A stretch of DNA of 64,000 nucleotides, taken from positions 6,825,501-6,889,500 of the forward strand of contig NZ_JAPEMB010000001.1 of the NCBI RefSeq assembly GCF_026343125.1, in the 5' to 3' direction. The number at the start of each line of letters is the position of its first letter. The first letter of the stretch is position 1. A program made the translations under genes and the position numbers. The notes under the pieces were generated by a model, which was given only the letters and a program-made list of their open reading frames with translations, ran no database searches and had not been told where the DNA came from. Shown piece after piece: positions 31,381-40,535 of the stretch. Origin of the DNA: Streptomyces sp. NBC_00094. GTDB lineage: Bacteria; Actinomycetota; Actinomycetes; Streptomycetales; Streptomycetaceae.

Positions 31381-33405
31381 ATGCACCGTCCCTCGTCGAT
31401 AGGCAGACGTCAGCTCCTCAAGGCAGGTGGCGCCGTCGGGCTCGCCGCCGCCACGGCCCAGCTGCTGACCGCACCGGCACAGGCCACGGCCACGGCCGAC
31501 GGACCCTGCACCCGCATCACCGACCTCGGCCCCGGCATCGAGCAGTTCGCGCTCATGAGCGCGCTCCAGGTCGGTGACACCGTCTACATCGGGTCCCGCA
31601 ACCTCGAACCGACCCGGGTGATCGCCTTCCACCTGCCGACCCGCAAGGTCGTGTCCCAGACCGTCCTCGGCGTGGGCCACTCGGTCCAGGCGCTCGCCGC
31701 CGACTCCACCGGCAGGTACCTGTACGCGGGCATCCTGACCAAGGGCGACGAGGGCAAGCCGAACATCTTCCGCTGGGACCTGACCACCCCGGACAAGCCC
31801 GCCGTGGGTGTCGGCCGGACCGAGGACCGCGACATCCGCGACCTCGCCGTCGCCCCGGACGGCACCGTGTACGCGGTGGGCGGGATCCCCGGGAAGGCGC
31901 CCGCGCTGTGGATGTACGACCCGGGCACCGGCGCGGTGACCAATCTCGGCATCCCCGACCCGAAGGCCACCCTGGCCAGGGCCGTCGCCGCCACGGACAC
32001 CGCGGTCTTCTTCGGCGCCGGCAGCGTCCTGGCCGGCGGGGACGGAGCGAGCAAGGCCTCGCTGTACGCGTACGACCGGGCGGCGCGCACCTTCACCAAC
32101 GTCACCCCGCCGGAGATGGAGAAGGACCCCAGCCTGCGCGACCTCGCGGTCTTCGGCGGCCGCCTCGCCGTCAGCACCTCGGGATCGACGGAGCCCGCCA
32201 AGCTCGCCGTCATGGACCTCGCCGACCTCTCCTCGTACACCGTGACGCCCACCACGGGCAAGGTGGTCAAGAACCTGGCCGCGCACGGCGACCTGATCCA
32301 CTTCGCCACCGATGCGGGCCTGCACTCCTACTCGACGGTGAGCAAGGTCGTCGCCCCCGTCGCGTTCGACGGCGACCTCGGCGAGATCTGGGGCCTGGAC
32401 CACGCCGGCGGCAAGCTGACCGTCGTCTCGGGTTACGGCTTCGTCGCGGAGATCGACACGTCCGCCGGTACGTCCGTCGTCACCGACCTCGGCCAGGCGG
32501 GCGCACCCGTCACTCCGCAGACCACGATGGGCATCGCCGCCGACCACCGGTTCGTCTACGTCGGCGGCAACAACGGCATCGCACGCCACGACCTGCGCAA
32601 CGGCAAGGTGGTCAACCTCCGGGCACCCGGCGAGGCGAAGGACGCCCAGGTGCTGGACGGGGTGCTCTACACCGGCCAGTACAGCTCGCAGGGCATGTGG
32701 ACGTACGACCCCACGCGCGACGAACAGCCCCACCAGCTCGCGGCGTTCCCGAGCGAACAGAACCGTCCGCTCGACGTCTGCCACGACCCCGTCAACGAGC
32801 TCCTGCTGGTCGGCGCGCAGTCCGACACCGAGGGCGGCGGCTCCCTGTGGACCTACTCCACGAAGACCGGCAAGAAGGCCGCCTACATCAACCCGGTCGA
32901 CGCGACCCAGCTGGTGCGCGCCGTCGCCACCCGGGAAGGCGTCGCGTTCCTCGGCGGCGACAACCCCACCACGCAGGGGCCTCGTGGCACGATCGTCGCC
33001 TTCGACCCGGTCGCCGGGCGCGAGCTGTGGCGTATCGACCTCCCCGCGACCCTGACCACGGGCACGGCCGCACTGGCAGTGCACGGCAAGCACCTGTACG
33101 GACTCACGCGCAAGGGCGGCTTCTTCGTCGTCGACGTCACCATCCGCCGGGTGATCCACACCGCCGACCACCGCGCCCTCTGCCCCGGCTTCGCCGCCAT
33201 GGTCACCAGCCGCGGCATCGTCTACGGCGTCTCCGACACCACCCTCTTCCGCTTCGACCCCAAGACGTTCGCCGTCAGCACCGTCGTCCCCGAGATCAAC
33301 GGCGCCTGGTACAGCGGCCCGCACGTCAACGCCGACAGCCGGGGCCTGCTCTACACGATGCGCGGCCACCACCTCGTCCGCGTCGAAGACAGGCCGGTGA
33401 TCTGA
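31381..33405 (+). CDS. Tat-exported beta-propeller protein, unknown function (module A)
   Basis: A 674-residue protein with a twin-arginine signal (R9-R10 in SSIGRRQLLKAGGAVGLA, cleavage near ATA, about residue 38). The mature part is a run of about 40-60-residue repeats with propeller-like strands (VGDTVYIGSRNLEP, GRYLYAGILTKG, DGTVYAVGGIPGK, RLAVSTSGS, RFVYVGGNNGIARHDL, KHLYGLTRKGGFFVVDV). No PQQ or WD consensus is strict. It is paralogous over its whole length to the product of 48074-50053. ATG follows AAGGAG. Propeller folds occur among polysaccharide lyases and in sugar-binding proteins; with a lyase gene 2 bp downstream, a role in glycan breakdown is inferred. Confidence 0.78.
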   Translation: MHRPSSIGRRQLLKAGGAVGLAAATAQLLTAPAQATATADGPCTRITDLGPGIEQFALMSALQVGDTVYIGSRNLEPTRVIAFHLPTRKVVSQTVLGVGHSVQALAADSTGRYLYAGILTKGDEGKPNIFRWDLTTPDKPAVGVGRTEDRDIRDLAVAPDGTVYAVGGIPGKAPALWMYDPGTGAVTNLGIPDPKATLARAVAATDTAVFFGAGSVLAGGDGASKASLYAYDRAARTFTNVTPPEMEKDPSLRDLAVFGGRLAVSTSGSTEPAKLAVMDLADLSSYTVTPTTGKVVKNLAAHGDLIHFATDAGLHSYSTVSKVVAPVAFDGDLGEIWGLDHAGGKLTVVSGYGFVAEIDTSAGTSVVTDLGQAGAPVTPQTTMGIAADHRFVYVGGNNGIARHDLRNGKVVNLRAPGEAKDAQVLDGVLYTGQYSSQGMWTYDPTRDEQPHQLAAFPSEQNRPLDVCHDPVNELLLVGAQSDTEGGGSLWTYSTKTGKKAAYINPVDATQLVRAVATREGVAFLGGDNPTTQGPRGTIVAFDPVAGRELWRIDLPATLTTGTAALAVHGKHLYGLTRKGGFFVVDVTIRRVIHTADHRALCPGFAAMVTSRGIVYGVSDTTLFRFDPKTFAVSTVVPEINGAWYSGPHVNADSRGLLYTMRGHHLVRVEDRPVI

Positions 33406-33407
33406 TC

Positions 33408-34259
33408 ATGAAGAAGTCGACGAAGCGGGCCGTCATCGCCGTGGCGGCGGCCGGGACGCTCACCCTCGCAGGCCTGGCCACCGCGCAGGCGGGGCAGGAC
33501 GGCCCGAGCCGGGCTTCGGAGGGCTCGTGCGGCGGCACCGGCATTTCCTCGACCCTGCTGGACATCGAGTACACGAACGGTCAGCTGAACTCCGGCATTC
33601 CGAACCTGACCACGACGCACGCGACCGCGCCCGACGCGTCGTACGTCGTCCCTTCGGGAACCGACCACGCCGTCGCCCACAAGGTGACCCTGGGCGACCC
33701 CGGCTACGTCTCCGACGGCGCCCCGCGCAGCGAGAGCGCCACGAACGACGTCCACGAGGGCAAGTTCGTCGTGGGTGACGAGCAGCGGTACGAGTTCAGC
33801 GTGCTGCTGAAGGACTGGGAGACCTGGGAGTCCGGGGAGTCGGAGTCCGGGGACATCATCTTCCAGGGGAAGCACGCCGGCGGAAACCTTCCGTCCTTCT
33901 ACCTCATGACCAAGCGGAACAGCATCGCCTTCCGCTCGCCGACGCTGAACCTCCAGTCCACCGTGGTCGGCGACTTCCGCCCCCACCTCGGCCAGTGGAT
34001 GCACTTCCGCGTGGACGTGAAGTGGACGGACGACGACACCGGCTCCTACAAGGTCTCCACCCGTATGCCCGGCGAATCGGCTTACACGCTGCGGCAGACG
34101 TACGCGAACGTGAAGACCTTCCACCCCGTGAACCCGGCGGACTTCGGCTATCTCAAGTGGGGTCTCTACCGGCCCGGCCAGACGCTCGCGAAGGGAGACG
34201 TACCGACGCGGATCGTCCACCACGACGACATCCGCGTCCTGGATCTCTCCCAGGGATGA
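33408..34259 (+). CDS. Secreted polysaccharide lyase-like protein (heparin lyase I / PF14099 type)
   Basis: A 283-residue exported protein. The signal peptide is MKKSTKRAVIAVAAAGTLTL and on, ending near AQA (residue 28). The mature domain has a jelly-roll pattern with DIIFQGKHAGGNLPSFYLMTKRN, HLGQWMHFRVDVKWTDDDTGSYKVSTR and FGYLKWGLYRPG, which I recognise as the Polysacc_lyase family. Such enzymes cleave uronic-acid-containing polysaccharides by beta-elimination. ATG 33408 starts 2 bp after the propeller stop, so the two exported proteins are made together. Exact substrate unknown; glucuronan, heparin-like or another uronate polymer are options. Confidence 0.78.
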   Translation: MKKSTKRAVIAVAAAGTLTLAGLATAQAGQDGPSRASEGSCGGTGISSTLLDIEYTNGQLNSGIPNLTTTHATAPDASYVVPSGTDHAVAHKVTLGDPGYVSDGAPRSESATNDVHEGKFVVGDEQRYEFSVLLKDWETWESGESESGDIIFQGKHAGGNLPSFYLMTKRNSIAFRSPTLNLQSTVVGDFRPHLGQWMHFRVDVKWTDDDTGSYKVSTRMPGESAYTLRQTYANVKTFHPVNPADFGYLKWGLYRPGQTLAKGDVPTRIVHHDDIRVLDLSQG

Positions 34260-34386
34260 GCCCGCGGGGCGAGGCTCCTCCCTCCCCAGCGAGGAGGTCC
34301 TCGCCCCGTACAGCCGTGGTACGACGCGGCAAGAGACACGAACCAGTGGTCCGAACGACCTGGAAGTCACCAGTGAGAGTGCTCCC

Positions 34387-35319
34387 GTGAGACATGTCAT
34401 CGCCCTCGATGTGGGCGGCACCGGAATGAAAGCGGCTCTGGTCGGGCTGGACGGGGCGCTGTTGTACGAGGCGCGGCGGGCCACCGGGCGCGAGCACGGG
34501 CCCGACGTGGTCGTGGAGTCGGTCCTCGGCTTCGCGCGGGAGCTGCGCGCCCACGGACGGACGCACTTCGGCACGGCGGCGGAGGCCGCGGGGATCGCCG
34601 TGCCCGGCGTCGTCGACGCGGAGCGCGGCGTCGCCGTCCACTGCGCCGATTTCGGCTGGCGGGACGTCCCGCTGCGGGGTCTGTTGAGGCACAGGCTCGG
34701 GCGGATCCCCGTCGCGCTCGGGCACGACGTGCGCACGGGCGGCCTCGCCGAGGGCCGCTTGGGGGCGGGCCGGGGTACCGGCCGGTTCCTGTACGTGTCG
34801 CTCGGCACCGGCATCGCCGGTGCGATCGGCATCGACGACGGCATCGAGACCGGGGCCGGCGGCCGCGCCGGCGAGCTCGGCCACATCGTCGTCCGCCCCG
34901 GCGGCCCCGTGTGCGGCTGCGGCCGACGCGGCTGCCTGGACGCGCTGGCCTCCGCCGCCGCGATCGGCCGCGCCTGGGCCGTGGCGAGCGGCGACCCCGC
35001 CGCGGACGCCGCCGCCTGCGCCAAGGCCGTCGAGGCGGGCGACGAGGTGGCGAACGGGGTGTGGCAGGCGGCGGTCGACGCCCTCGCCGACGGCCTGCTC
35101 ACCGCGCTCACGGTCCTCGATCCCCGCGCACTGATCATCGGCGGCGGCCTCGCCGAGGCCGGAGAAACCCTGCTCGGACCCCTGCGTGCGGCCGTGGCGG
35201 AACGCATCACGTTCCAGAAGCTCCCCACCGTCGTCCCGGCGGACCTCGGGGACGTAGCCGTATGCCTGGGCGCCGGGCTCCTCGCCCGCGACCTGCTCAC
35301 CACCGCGGCAGCCGTCTGA
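34387..35319 (+). CDS. ROK-family sugar kinase
   Basis: A 310-residue protein without a DNA-binding domain. The N-terminal phosphate loop is VIALDVGGTGMKAALV. The ROK signature GRAGELGHIVVRPGGPVCGCGRRGCLDAL has the catalytic-site His and the zinc-binding cysteines. GTG start at 34387. It probably phosphorylates a hexose or amino-hexose freed from the imported oligosaccharide. It lies 127 bp after the lyase gene and is convergent with the ROK regulator gene at 35423-36640. Confidence 0.9.
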   Translation: MRHVIALDVGGTGMKAALVGLDGALLYEARRATGREHGPDVVVESVLGFARELRAHGRTHFGTAAEAAGIAVPGVVDAERGVAVHCADFGWRDVPLRGLLRHRLGRIPVALGHDVRTGGLAEGRLGAGRGTGRFLYVSLGTGIAGAIGIDDGIETGAGGRAGELGHIVVRPGGPVCGCGRRGCLDALASAAAIGRAWAVASGDPAADAAACAKAVEAGDEVANGVWQAAVDALADGLLTALTVLDPRALIIGGGLAEAGETLLGPLRAAVAERITFQKLPTVVPADLGDVAVCLGAGLLARDLLTTAAAV

Positions 35320-35422
35320 GGGCGGCCGCGAGGTCAGAGGACGCGGACGACGGCGATCCCCGTGAACGAGAGGCAGGTGGCCTGTGCGGAACCGTCCATG
35401 CGCCGCCGTTGCCGGCTCGGGC

Positions 35423-36640
35423 TCATCCTGCCGTGACGGTGCCGCGGGCGCCGGTGGCGTCCGCGTCGGAAGTGTCGGCGGTGTCGGCGGTGAAGAGCCG
35501 CGCCAGGACGGTGTAGGCGGCGCCGGAGGCGTGGCTGGAGGGGCCGGTCGCCGCGATCTCCAGGGCGGGCGGAGGGGTGGTGCCGTGGGCGTACTGCCGT
35601 CGGAACACCTCCTCCGTCCCGGCGGTGAGTGCCGGAACGTTCATCTCGGGGGTGAAGGCGACCACGACCCGCTCCGGGCCGAACATCTTGGCGGCGTTGG
35701 CCACGGCGGTGCCGAGGCTGTCGGCGGCGCTCGCGATGACGTCGTCGTCGCACCCGACGAGACTTCCCGGCTTCACGCCGCGCCTCTCCAGCTCCCGCTG
35801 GATACCCCAGTGACTGGCCCAGGTCTCCAGGCAGTCCTTGGCGCCGCAGTGGCAGGGCCGCCCGGCATCCGTGCCGACGCGGGAGTGGGCGAACCCCCCG
35901 GCGGTGCCGCTGAACCCACGGTGGATGCGTCCCTCGACCACGACGGACGCTCCCAGGCTCGCTCCCACGCTGAAGATCATGAGATTGCGGCCGGCGAGTC
36001 CGCCGTCGAAGAGCAGCAGGCCGGAAGCCACGGAGTTGACGTAGCTGTCGAGGACGACGGGAGTCTCCAGCAGCGCCGTCAACTGGCGCTGGAGCGGTAC
36101 GTTCTCCCAGCCCATCGATCCGCTGTGCCGGACGATGCCGCTCTGCTGGTCGACCACGCCCGACACGGCGACGCCGACGCCGATGAGGGTCGAGGACGTC
36201 CTGCTCGCGGCGGCGATGGCCACCGCACGGGCGACGCTCTCGCCGACGTCCTGGGGGCGGGTGGAGGTCAGCGGCTCCTGGTGGGAGGCGACGACGTCTC
36301 CCCGCAGATCGACCAGCACCACGTAGGCGTCGGTGTCCGAGAGCCTGACGCCGGCGGCGAGCACCGCGTCGGTGCCCAGGTCGAGAAGTCGGGCGGGCCT
36401 CCCTCCGGTGCTGCGTACGGCGTCGGTCTCCGTGAGGAGTCCGGCGCCCAGCAGCCGGGAGGTGATGCCGGTGACGGTCGCCGGGCTCAGTCCGGTCTCG
36501 GTGGCGATCCTCGCCCTGGCCACCGGGCGGTGCGCACGGACGACGTCGAGAACCAGGGCTTCGTTGATCTCGCGGATCAGGGCTTTGCTCCCGGCGCGTG
36601 GCCTCATCGCTATCGGTTCCTTCTGGTGATCACTCGGCAT
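35423..36640 (-). CDS. ROK-family transcriptional regulator (NagC/XylR-like)
   Basis: A 405-residue repressor-type protein. Residues about 28-75 are a winged HTH (VVRAHRPVARARIATETGLSPATVTGITSRLLGAGLLTE). The rest is a ROK sugar-sensing domain with IGVGVAVSGVVDQQ, GGFAHSRVGTDAGRPCHCGAKDCLETW (zinc motif) and an ATP-like fold. ATG 36640 has GGGAG upstream; ATG 36607 with AAGGA is an alternative. It is divergent from the module B operon, whose promoter carries a 23-bp element repeated at 50161-50183, so it is the best candidate to control both. Confidence 0.9.
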   Translation of the reverse strand: MPSDHQKEPIAMRPRAGSKALIREINEALVLDVVRAHRPVARARIATETGLSPATVTGITSRLLGAGLLTETDAVRSTGGRPARLLDLGTDAVLAAGVRLSDTDAYVVLVDLRGDVVASHQEPLTSTRPQDVGESVARAVAIAAASRTSSTLIGVGVAVSGVVDQQSGIVRHSGSMGWENVPLQRQLTALLETPVVLDSYVNSVASGLLLFDGGLAGRNLMIFSVGASLGASVVVEGRIHRGFSGTAGGFAHSRVGTDAGRPCHCGAKDCLETWASHWGIQRELERRGVKPGSLVGCDDDVIASAADSLGTAVANAAKMFGPERVVVAFTPEMNVPALTAGTEEVFRRQYAHGTTPPPALEIAATGPSSHASGAAYTVLARLFTADTADTSDADATGARGTVTAG

Positions 36641-36677
36641 GGGCAGGGTCTCCCACTTGGGGCGGGAAAGCCAGTCT

Positions 36678-36720
36678 ACTTTATTCGGTCATTGACAGAA
36701 GTAAGTCTCCTGGTTAGTTT
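36678..36720 (+). promoter_or_regulatory. Module B promoter with 23-bp repeated control element
   Basis: TTGACA (36692-36697), a 17-bp spacer and TAGTTT (36715-36720) make a near-consensus promoter. A 23-bp segment, 36678-36700 (starts ACTTTATTCGGTC, ends TTGACAGAA), covers the -35 and the 14 bp before it, and is repeated exactly in inverted orientation at 50161-50183. The start codon of the next gene is 8 bp after the -10, so the transcript may be leaderless. Confidence 0.8.
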
Positions 36721-36727
36721 CCACCGC

Positions 36728-37771
36728 ATGAGTCACCACCTCGGAGTGGGCCAGGAGCAGCGTCTTCAGGGCTCACACACCCGGATCCTCCTGAGCGTCC
36801 CCCCAGAAGAGAAGGAAGCCTTCTTCCCTCCGACGACGCTCCAGGCACTGGCCGCTCTCGGTGAGGTCACCGAGCGGGAACCGGCCGCGCTGCAGACGGA
36901 GGACGCCTTTCGCCAGGCCCTCGACGGCGTCCACGTACTCGTCACCGCCTGGGGATTCCCCCGCCTCGACGCCGCCCGCCTCGCCCTGGCACCCGATCTG
37001 CGGTTCGTCATGCACGCCGCGTCCTCGCTCCACTGGCTCGTCGGCGACGACTTCTGGGCCACCGGCCTGCCCGTCTCCCAGGCGGGGGCGGCGATGGCCC
37101 CGGCCGTGGCGGAGCTCTCCCTGGGCTTCACCCTGTCCCTGCTGCGCCGGACCCACCGGCACGACCACGCGCTCCACTCCGGCCGGAGCTGGGAGACGGC
37201 CGCCGGTTCCGAGCGGGCACGCGAGATCGGCGGGGCCCGCATCGGAGTCGTCGGCGCCTCACGCACCGGACGGTGCTACATCGACATGTGCCGGGCGCTG
37301 GGCGCCGACATCCGCGTCCACGACCCGTACGTCCCGCCCGGTGATCCGCTCGCCGAGTCCACCACCGGACTGCGGGACCTGCTCACGTCGAGCGACGTCG
37401 TCGCCGTGCACGCCCCCGCCACACCGGAGACGCACGGCATGATCGGCGCGGACGAGATCGCCGCGATGCGTGACGGCACACGGTTCGTCAACACCTCCCG
37501 GCCCTCGCTCGTCGACATGGACGCCTTGTTCGAGGCGGTCGCCTCGGGCCGGATCGATGCCGCTCTCGACGTGTTCGACACCGAGCCGCTGCCCGTCGAC
37601 GACCGCTGGCGCCGTCTGCCGAACGCCCTCCTCACGCCGCATGTCGCGGGTGCGACCGCCGACTCGCGGCGGCGCGCCGGGCGGATCGTCGTGGAGGAGA
37701 TCCGCCGGCACCTGGCCGGAGAGCCCCTGGAGCACGCGCTGACGCGCGAGGACCTGGCGAGGAGGGGATGA
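36728..37771 (+). CDS. D-isomer-specific 2-hydroxyacid dehydrogenase (module B)
   Basis: A 347-residue paralogue of the module A dehydrogenase. The Rossmann loop is RIGVVGASRTGRCYIDM (again GASxxG), the catalytic Arg is in FVNTSRPSLVDMDAL, the Glu in DVFDTEPLPVDDRW and the His in LLTPHVAGATAD. It probably acts on a sugar-derived 2-keto or 2-hydroxy acid. ATG 36728 is 8 bp after the predicted -10 and has no ribosome site, which fits leaderless translation. Its stop overlaps the sulfatase start (ATGA). Confidence 0.88.
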   Translation: MSHHLGVGQEQRLQGSHTRILLSVPPEEKEAFFPPTTLQALAALGEVTEREPAALQTEDAFRQALDGVHVLVTAWGFPRLDAARLALAPDLRFVMHAASSLHWLVGDDFWATGLPVSQAGAAMAPAVAELSLGFTLSLLRRTHRHDHALHSGRSWETAAGSERAREIGGARIGVVGASRTGRCYIDMCRALGADIRVHDPYVPPGDPLAESTTGLRDLLTSSDVVAVHAPATPETHGMIGADEIAAMRDGTRFVNTSRPSLVDMDALFEAVASGRIDAALDVFDTEPLPVDDRWRRLPNALLTPHVAGATADSRRRAGRIVVEEIRRHLAGEPLEHALTREDLARRG

Positions 37772-39216
37772 ACGTGACCACGGCACGCAACATCCTGCTG
37801 CTGCACTGCCACGACCTGGGCCGGTTCCTCGGCGCGTACGAGGTCCCCACCGTGGTCTCCCCGCATCTGGACGCCCTCGCGGCGCAGTCGGCGCTGTTCG
37901 AAGGGGCGTTCGCGACCGCCCCGCACTGCAGCCCCGCCCGGGCCTCCCTGTTCACCGGCACGTACCCGCAGACCAACGGGGTCCTCGGACTCACCCATGA
38001 CCCCTTCGGTTGGGACCTCACCGACCCCTCGACCCACCTCGCCGGCCGGCTGCGCGCGGCCGGGTACGGGACCGAGCTCATCGGCGTGCATCACGAGTCC
38101 CGGGTCCTGCCGGACGATGTCGTGGCCGAACGCCTCGGTTTCGACCGGGTCCGCAGCGGCGGCGACCGGGACACGGTCGTCGAGCGCACCGTCGAGGCGC
38201 TCGACCGGGCGGCCGCCTCGGACACCCCCTTCTACCTGCAGGTCGGATTCCACGAGCCGCACCGCACACCGTCGAAGAGGGACCGCCCCGGAGTCATGGG
38301 CTTCCTCGGGGACACGGTGACCGCGGACGACTCCCTCGGGCTCGGCATCCCCCCGTACCTCAAGGACGACGAAGGCGCCCGTGAGGAGATCGCCGAACTG
38401 CAGGGCGCCGTACGCCACATGGACGAGGGCGTCGGGAGCATCCTGGCCCACCTCGACGCGCTCGATCTGAGCGACGACACCCTCGTGGTGTTCACCACCG
38501 ACCACGGCCTCGCGCTGCCCCGGGCGAAGTGCACCCTCTACGACCCGGGCCTGGAAGTCGCCCTCATGATGCGCGTACCCGGCCGGCCCGACTGGCGCGC
38601 ACGCCGCGTCGAAGGCCAGGTCAGCCATGTCGACGTCCTGCCCACCCTGTTCGAACTCGTCGGCCTGCCCCAGCCGGCGGACGGTCAGGGCGTCAGCCTG
38701 GTCCCCGTCGTGGAACAGGACCGCCCGGCCCGTACCCACACCTTCGGGCAGCTCACCCACCACATCTACTACGACCCGAAGCGCTCGGTGCGGTCCGCGT
38801 CACACAAGTTGATCGTGAACTTCTCCAACGCCCCGCGGGCCATGGACCCCACCCAGTCGTGGATACGGCGCAGCCTCCCCGCGGACCTCGGCGGCTCCAC
38901 CATCGGCTCCAGCCCCGCTCTGGAGCTGTACGACCTGGCCCGCGATCCGCACGAGCGGGACAACCGTGCCCTGGACCCCGCCTACGAGGGCGTCCGGGGT
39001 GAACTCGCCGCCGCGTTGCTGGACTGGATGCGCGCCACCGGCGATCCGCTCCTCGGCGCGCCGCCGCTGCAGCGGCGTCATCAGGACGCTCTCACCGCCC
39101 TGGGCGACGCCGCCCACGATCACGGGACGCAGCCGCTCCCCGGTCCCTCCGCCCCCCTCTGTCACTCCCTTGCCGACAAGGCCGTCGCATCCCCACGAGA
39201 GAGAGAAACAGCATGA
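37768..39216 (+). CDS. Type I sulfatase, N-sulfoglucosamine-sulfohydrolase-like
   Basis: A 482-residue protein without a signal peptide, so cytoplasmic. The formylglycine motif is C54-S-P-A-R58, followed by ASLFTGTYPQTNG. Metal-binding elements are NILLLHCHDLG near the N-terminus and VVFTTDHGLALPRAKCTLYDPGLEV later. The opening (GAYEVPTVVSPHLDAL, CSPARASLFTG, VLGLTHD) resembles the heparan N-sulfatase (SGSH) branch. The cysteine must be converted to formylglycine, and a gene for that enzyme lies 4 kb downstream in the same operon. It would desulfate imported oligosaccharides. ATGA overlaps at both ends. Confidence 0.9.
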   Translation: MNVTTARNILLLHCHDLGRFLGAYEVPTVVSPHLDALAAQSALFEGAFATAPHCSPARASLFTGTYPQTNGVLGLTHDPFGWDLTDPSTHLAGRLRAAGYGTELIGVHHESRVLPDDVVAERLGFDRVRSGGDRDTVVERTVEALDRAAASDTPFYLQVGFHEPHRTPSKRDRPGVMGFLGDTVTADDSLGLGIPPYLKDDEGAREEIAELQGAVRHMDEGVGSILAHLDALDLSDDTLVVFTTDHGLALPRAKCTLYDPGLEVALMMRVPGRPDWRARRVEGQVSHVDVLPTLFELVGLPQPADGQGVSLVPVVEQDRPARTHTFGQLTHHIYYDPKRSVRSASHKLIVNFSNAPRAMDPTQSWIRRSLPADLGGSTIGSSPALELYDLARDPHERDNRALDPAYEGVRGELAAALLDWMRATGDPLLGAPPLQRRHQDALTALGDAAHDHGTQPLPGPSAPLCHSLADKAVASPRERETA

Positions 39217-40466
39217 GCACACGACCGCTTCGCTTCGCGGCCCTCGCCGCTGCCGCCACCATGGCGATCACGGCCTGCTCGGGCTCGGGTTCCGGTGACG
39301 GCAAGGCCGAGGTCACGCTGTGGATGTACCCCGTCATCAAGGACGAGGCCGCGAGCAAGAAGTACTGGGCCGGGACCGAAGCCGCCTTCGAGAAGGCCCA
39401 CCCCGGCATCGACCTGAACATCGAACTGCAGACGTTCGACAAGCGTGACGCCCAGATATCCGCCGCCCTCGCCGCGGGTTCCGGCCCGGACATCGTCCTG
39501 ATCACCCCCGACCAGGCCGCGACCTACCACAAGGTGCGGGGGCTGCTTCCCGTCGACGACGCCGTCGCCGACGACCGTACGAAGTTCCTTCCCGGGACGC
39601 TCGAAGCCGCCACCATCGAGGGCAAGCTCTACGGCGTCCCCGCCTTCCAGAACGTCAACACCACCGCGTACAACACCAAGATCTTCGCCGATGCCGGCCT
39701 CGACCTGCCGAAGACCTGGGACGACGTCCTCAAGGCCGCCCCGGTACTCGCCAAGAAGGGCATCGCCGTCATGGACTACGCCGGCAGCCCCGAGCAGACC
39801 CTGAACCTCTCGTTCTACCCCCTGCTCTGGCAGGCCGGTGGGTTCGTCTTCAGCACCGACGGCAACGACGTCGTCTTCGACTCGCCCGCCGGCGTCTCCG
39901 CTCTCCGGTTCCTCGTCGACCTGAAGAAGGCGGGCGGCCTCCCTGCCGAGGCGGCCACCGAAGGCCCCAAGGTCGAAGGAGCCCCCATCGCTGCCGGCAA
40001 GGTCGCGATGCGCCCCGTCACGTCGCTGCCCGAGCTCAAGCAGATGCGCGCCGCCCTCGGCAAGGAGAACGTGACCCTCGGCCTGCCCCTTGAGGGCAAG
40101 GTCCGGGCGACCTACGGCAACCCCGGCCTGCTGTCCCTGACCTCGATCAACGAGGAGGAGAACCGGGAAGCCGCCTACACGGTGCTCTCGTACCTCTCCT
40201 CGGCCGAATCCCAGGAGTCGCTCAACGAGGCCGCGGGCAATCTGCCGACCCGCGTCGACGTCCACGCTCCGGACTCCGACCCCGACCTCAAGATCCTGAA
40301 CGAAACCCTCCGGTACGCCAACGCGGGTGAGCCCTCACCCGCGGCCCGCCAGGTGATGGCCACGCTCGCGCCCTACATCCAGGCCGCCCTCGGCGGCGAC
40401 CTCACGCCGAAGGAGGCGCTGAAGAAGGCCGCCGAGGAAGCGCGCGCCCTGCTCGCCCGGTCCTGA
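39213..40466 (+). CDS. Sugar ABC transporter solute-binding lipoprotein (module B)
   Basis: A 417-residue lipoprotein with lipobox AITAC (C22). The mature protein has VTLWMYPVIKDEAASKKYW, SAALAAGSGPDIVLITPDQAA, YGVPAFQNVNTTAYNTKIF and a C-terminal NLPTRVDVHAP hinge region, typical of oligosaccharide-binding family 1. ATG overlaps the sulfatase stop by 4 bp. It works with the two permeases that follow to bring in the (probably sulfated) oligosaccharide that the sulfatase then treats. Confidence 0.92.
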   Translation: MSTRPLRFAALAAAATMAITACSGSGSGDGKAEVTLWMYPVIKDEAASKKYWAGTEAAFEKAHPGIDLNIELQTFDKRDAQISAALAAGSGPDIVLITPDQAATYHKVRGLLPVDDAVADDRTKFLPGTLEAATIEGKLYGVPAFQNVNTTAYNTKIFADAGLDLPKTWDDVLKAAPVLAKKGIAVMDYAGSPEQTLNLSFYPLLWQAGGFVFSTDGNDVVFDSPAGVSALRFLVDLKKAGGLPAEAATEGPKVEGAPIAAGKVAMRPVTSLPELKQMRAALGKENVTLGLPLEGKVRATYGNPGLLSLTSINEEENREAAYTVLSYLSSAESQESLNEAAGNLPTRVDVHAPDSDPDLKILNETLRYANAGEPSPAARQVMATLAPYIQAALGGDLTPKEALKKAAEEARALLARS

Positions 40467-40535
40467 ACCCGCCAGGGGAGCGTGCGGCCCCCGCCACCGA
40501 CCGCACGCTCCCACTCCTCCCGCTGATAGGCCGCC

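Noticed and set aside
30949..33372. An 807-codon minus-strand frame opposite the propeller gene
   Set aside because: The plus-strand frame has a Tat signal, a ribosome site and a full-length paralogue; the minus frame is Gly/Val/Arg-rich noise.
31908..33407. Long upstream extension of the lyase-like gene
   Set aside because: This frame is the Arg/Pro-rich out-of-frame reading of the propeller gene; the lyase starts at ATG 33408 with a signal peptide.
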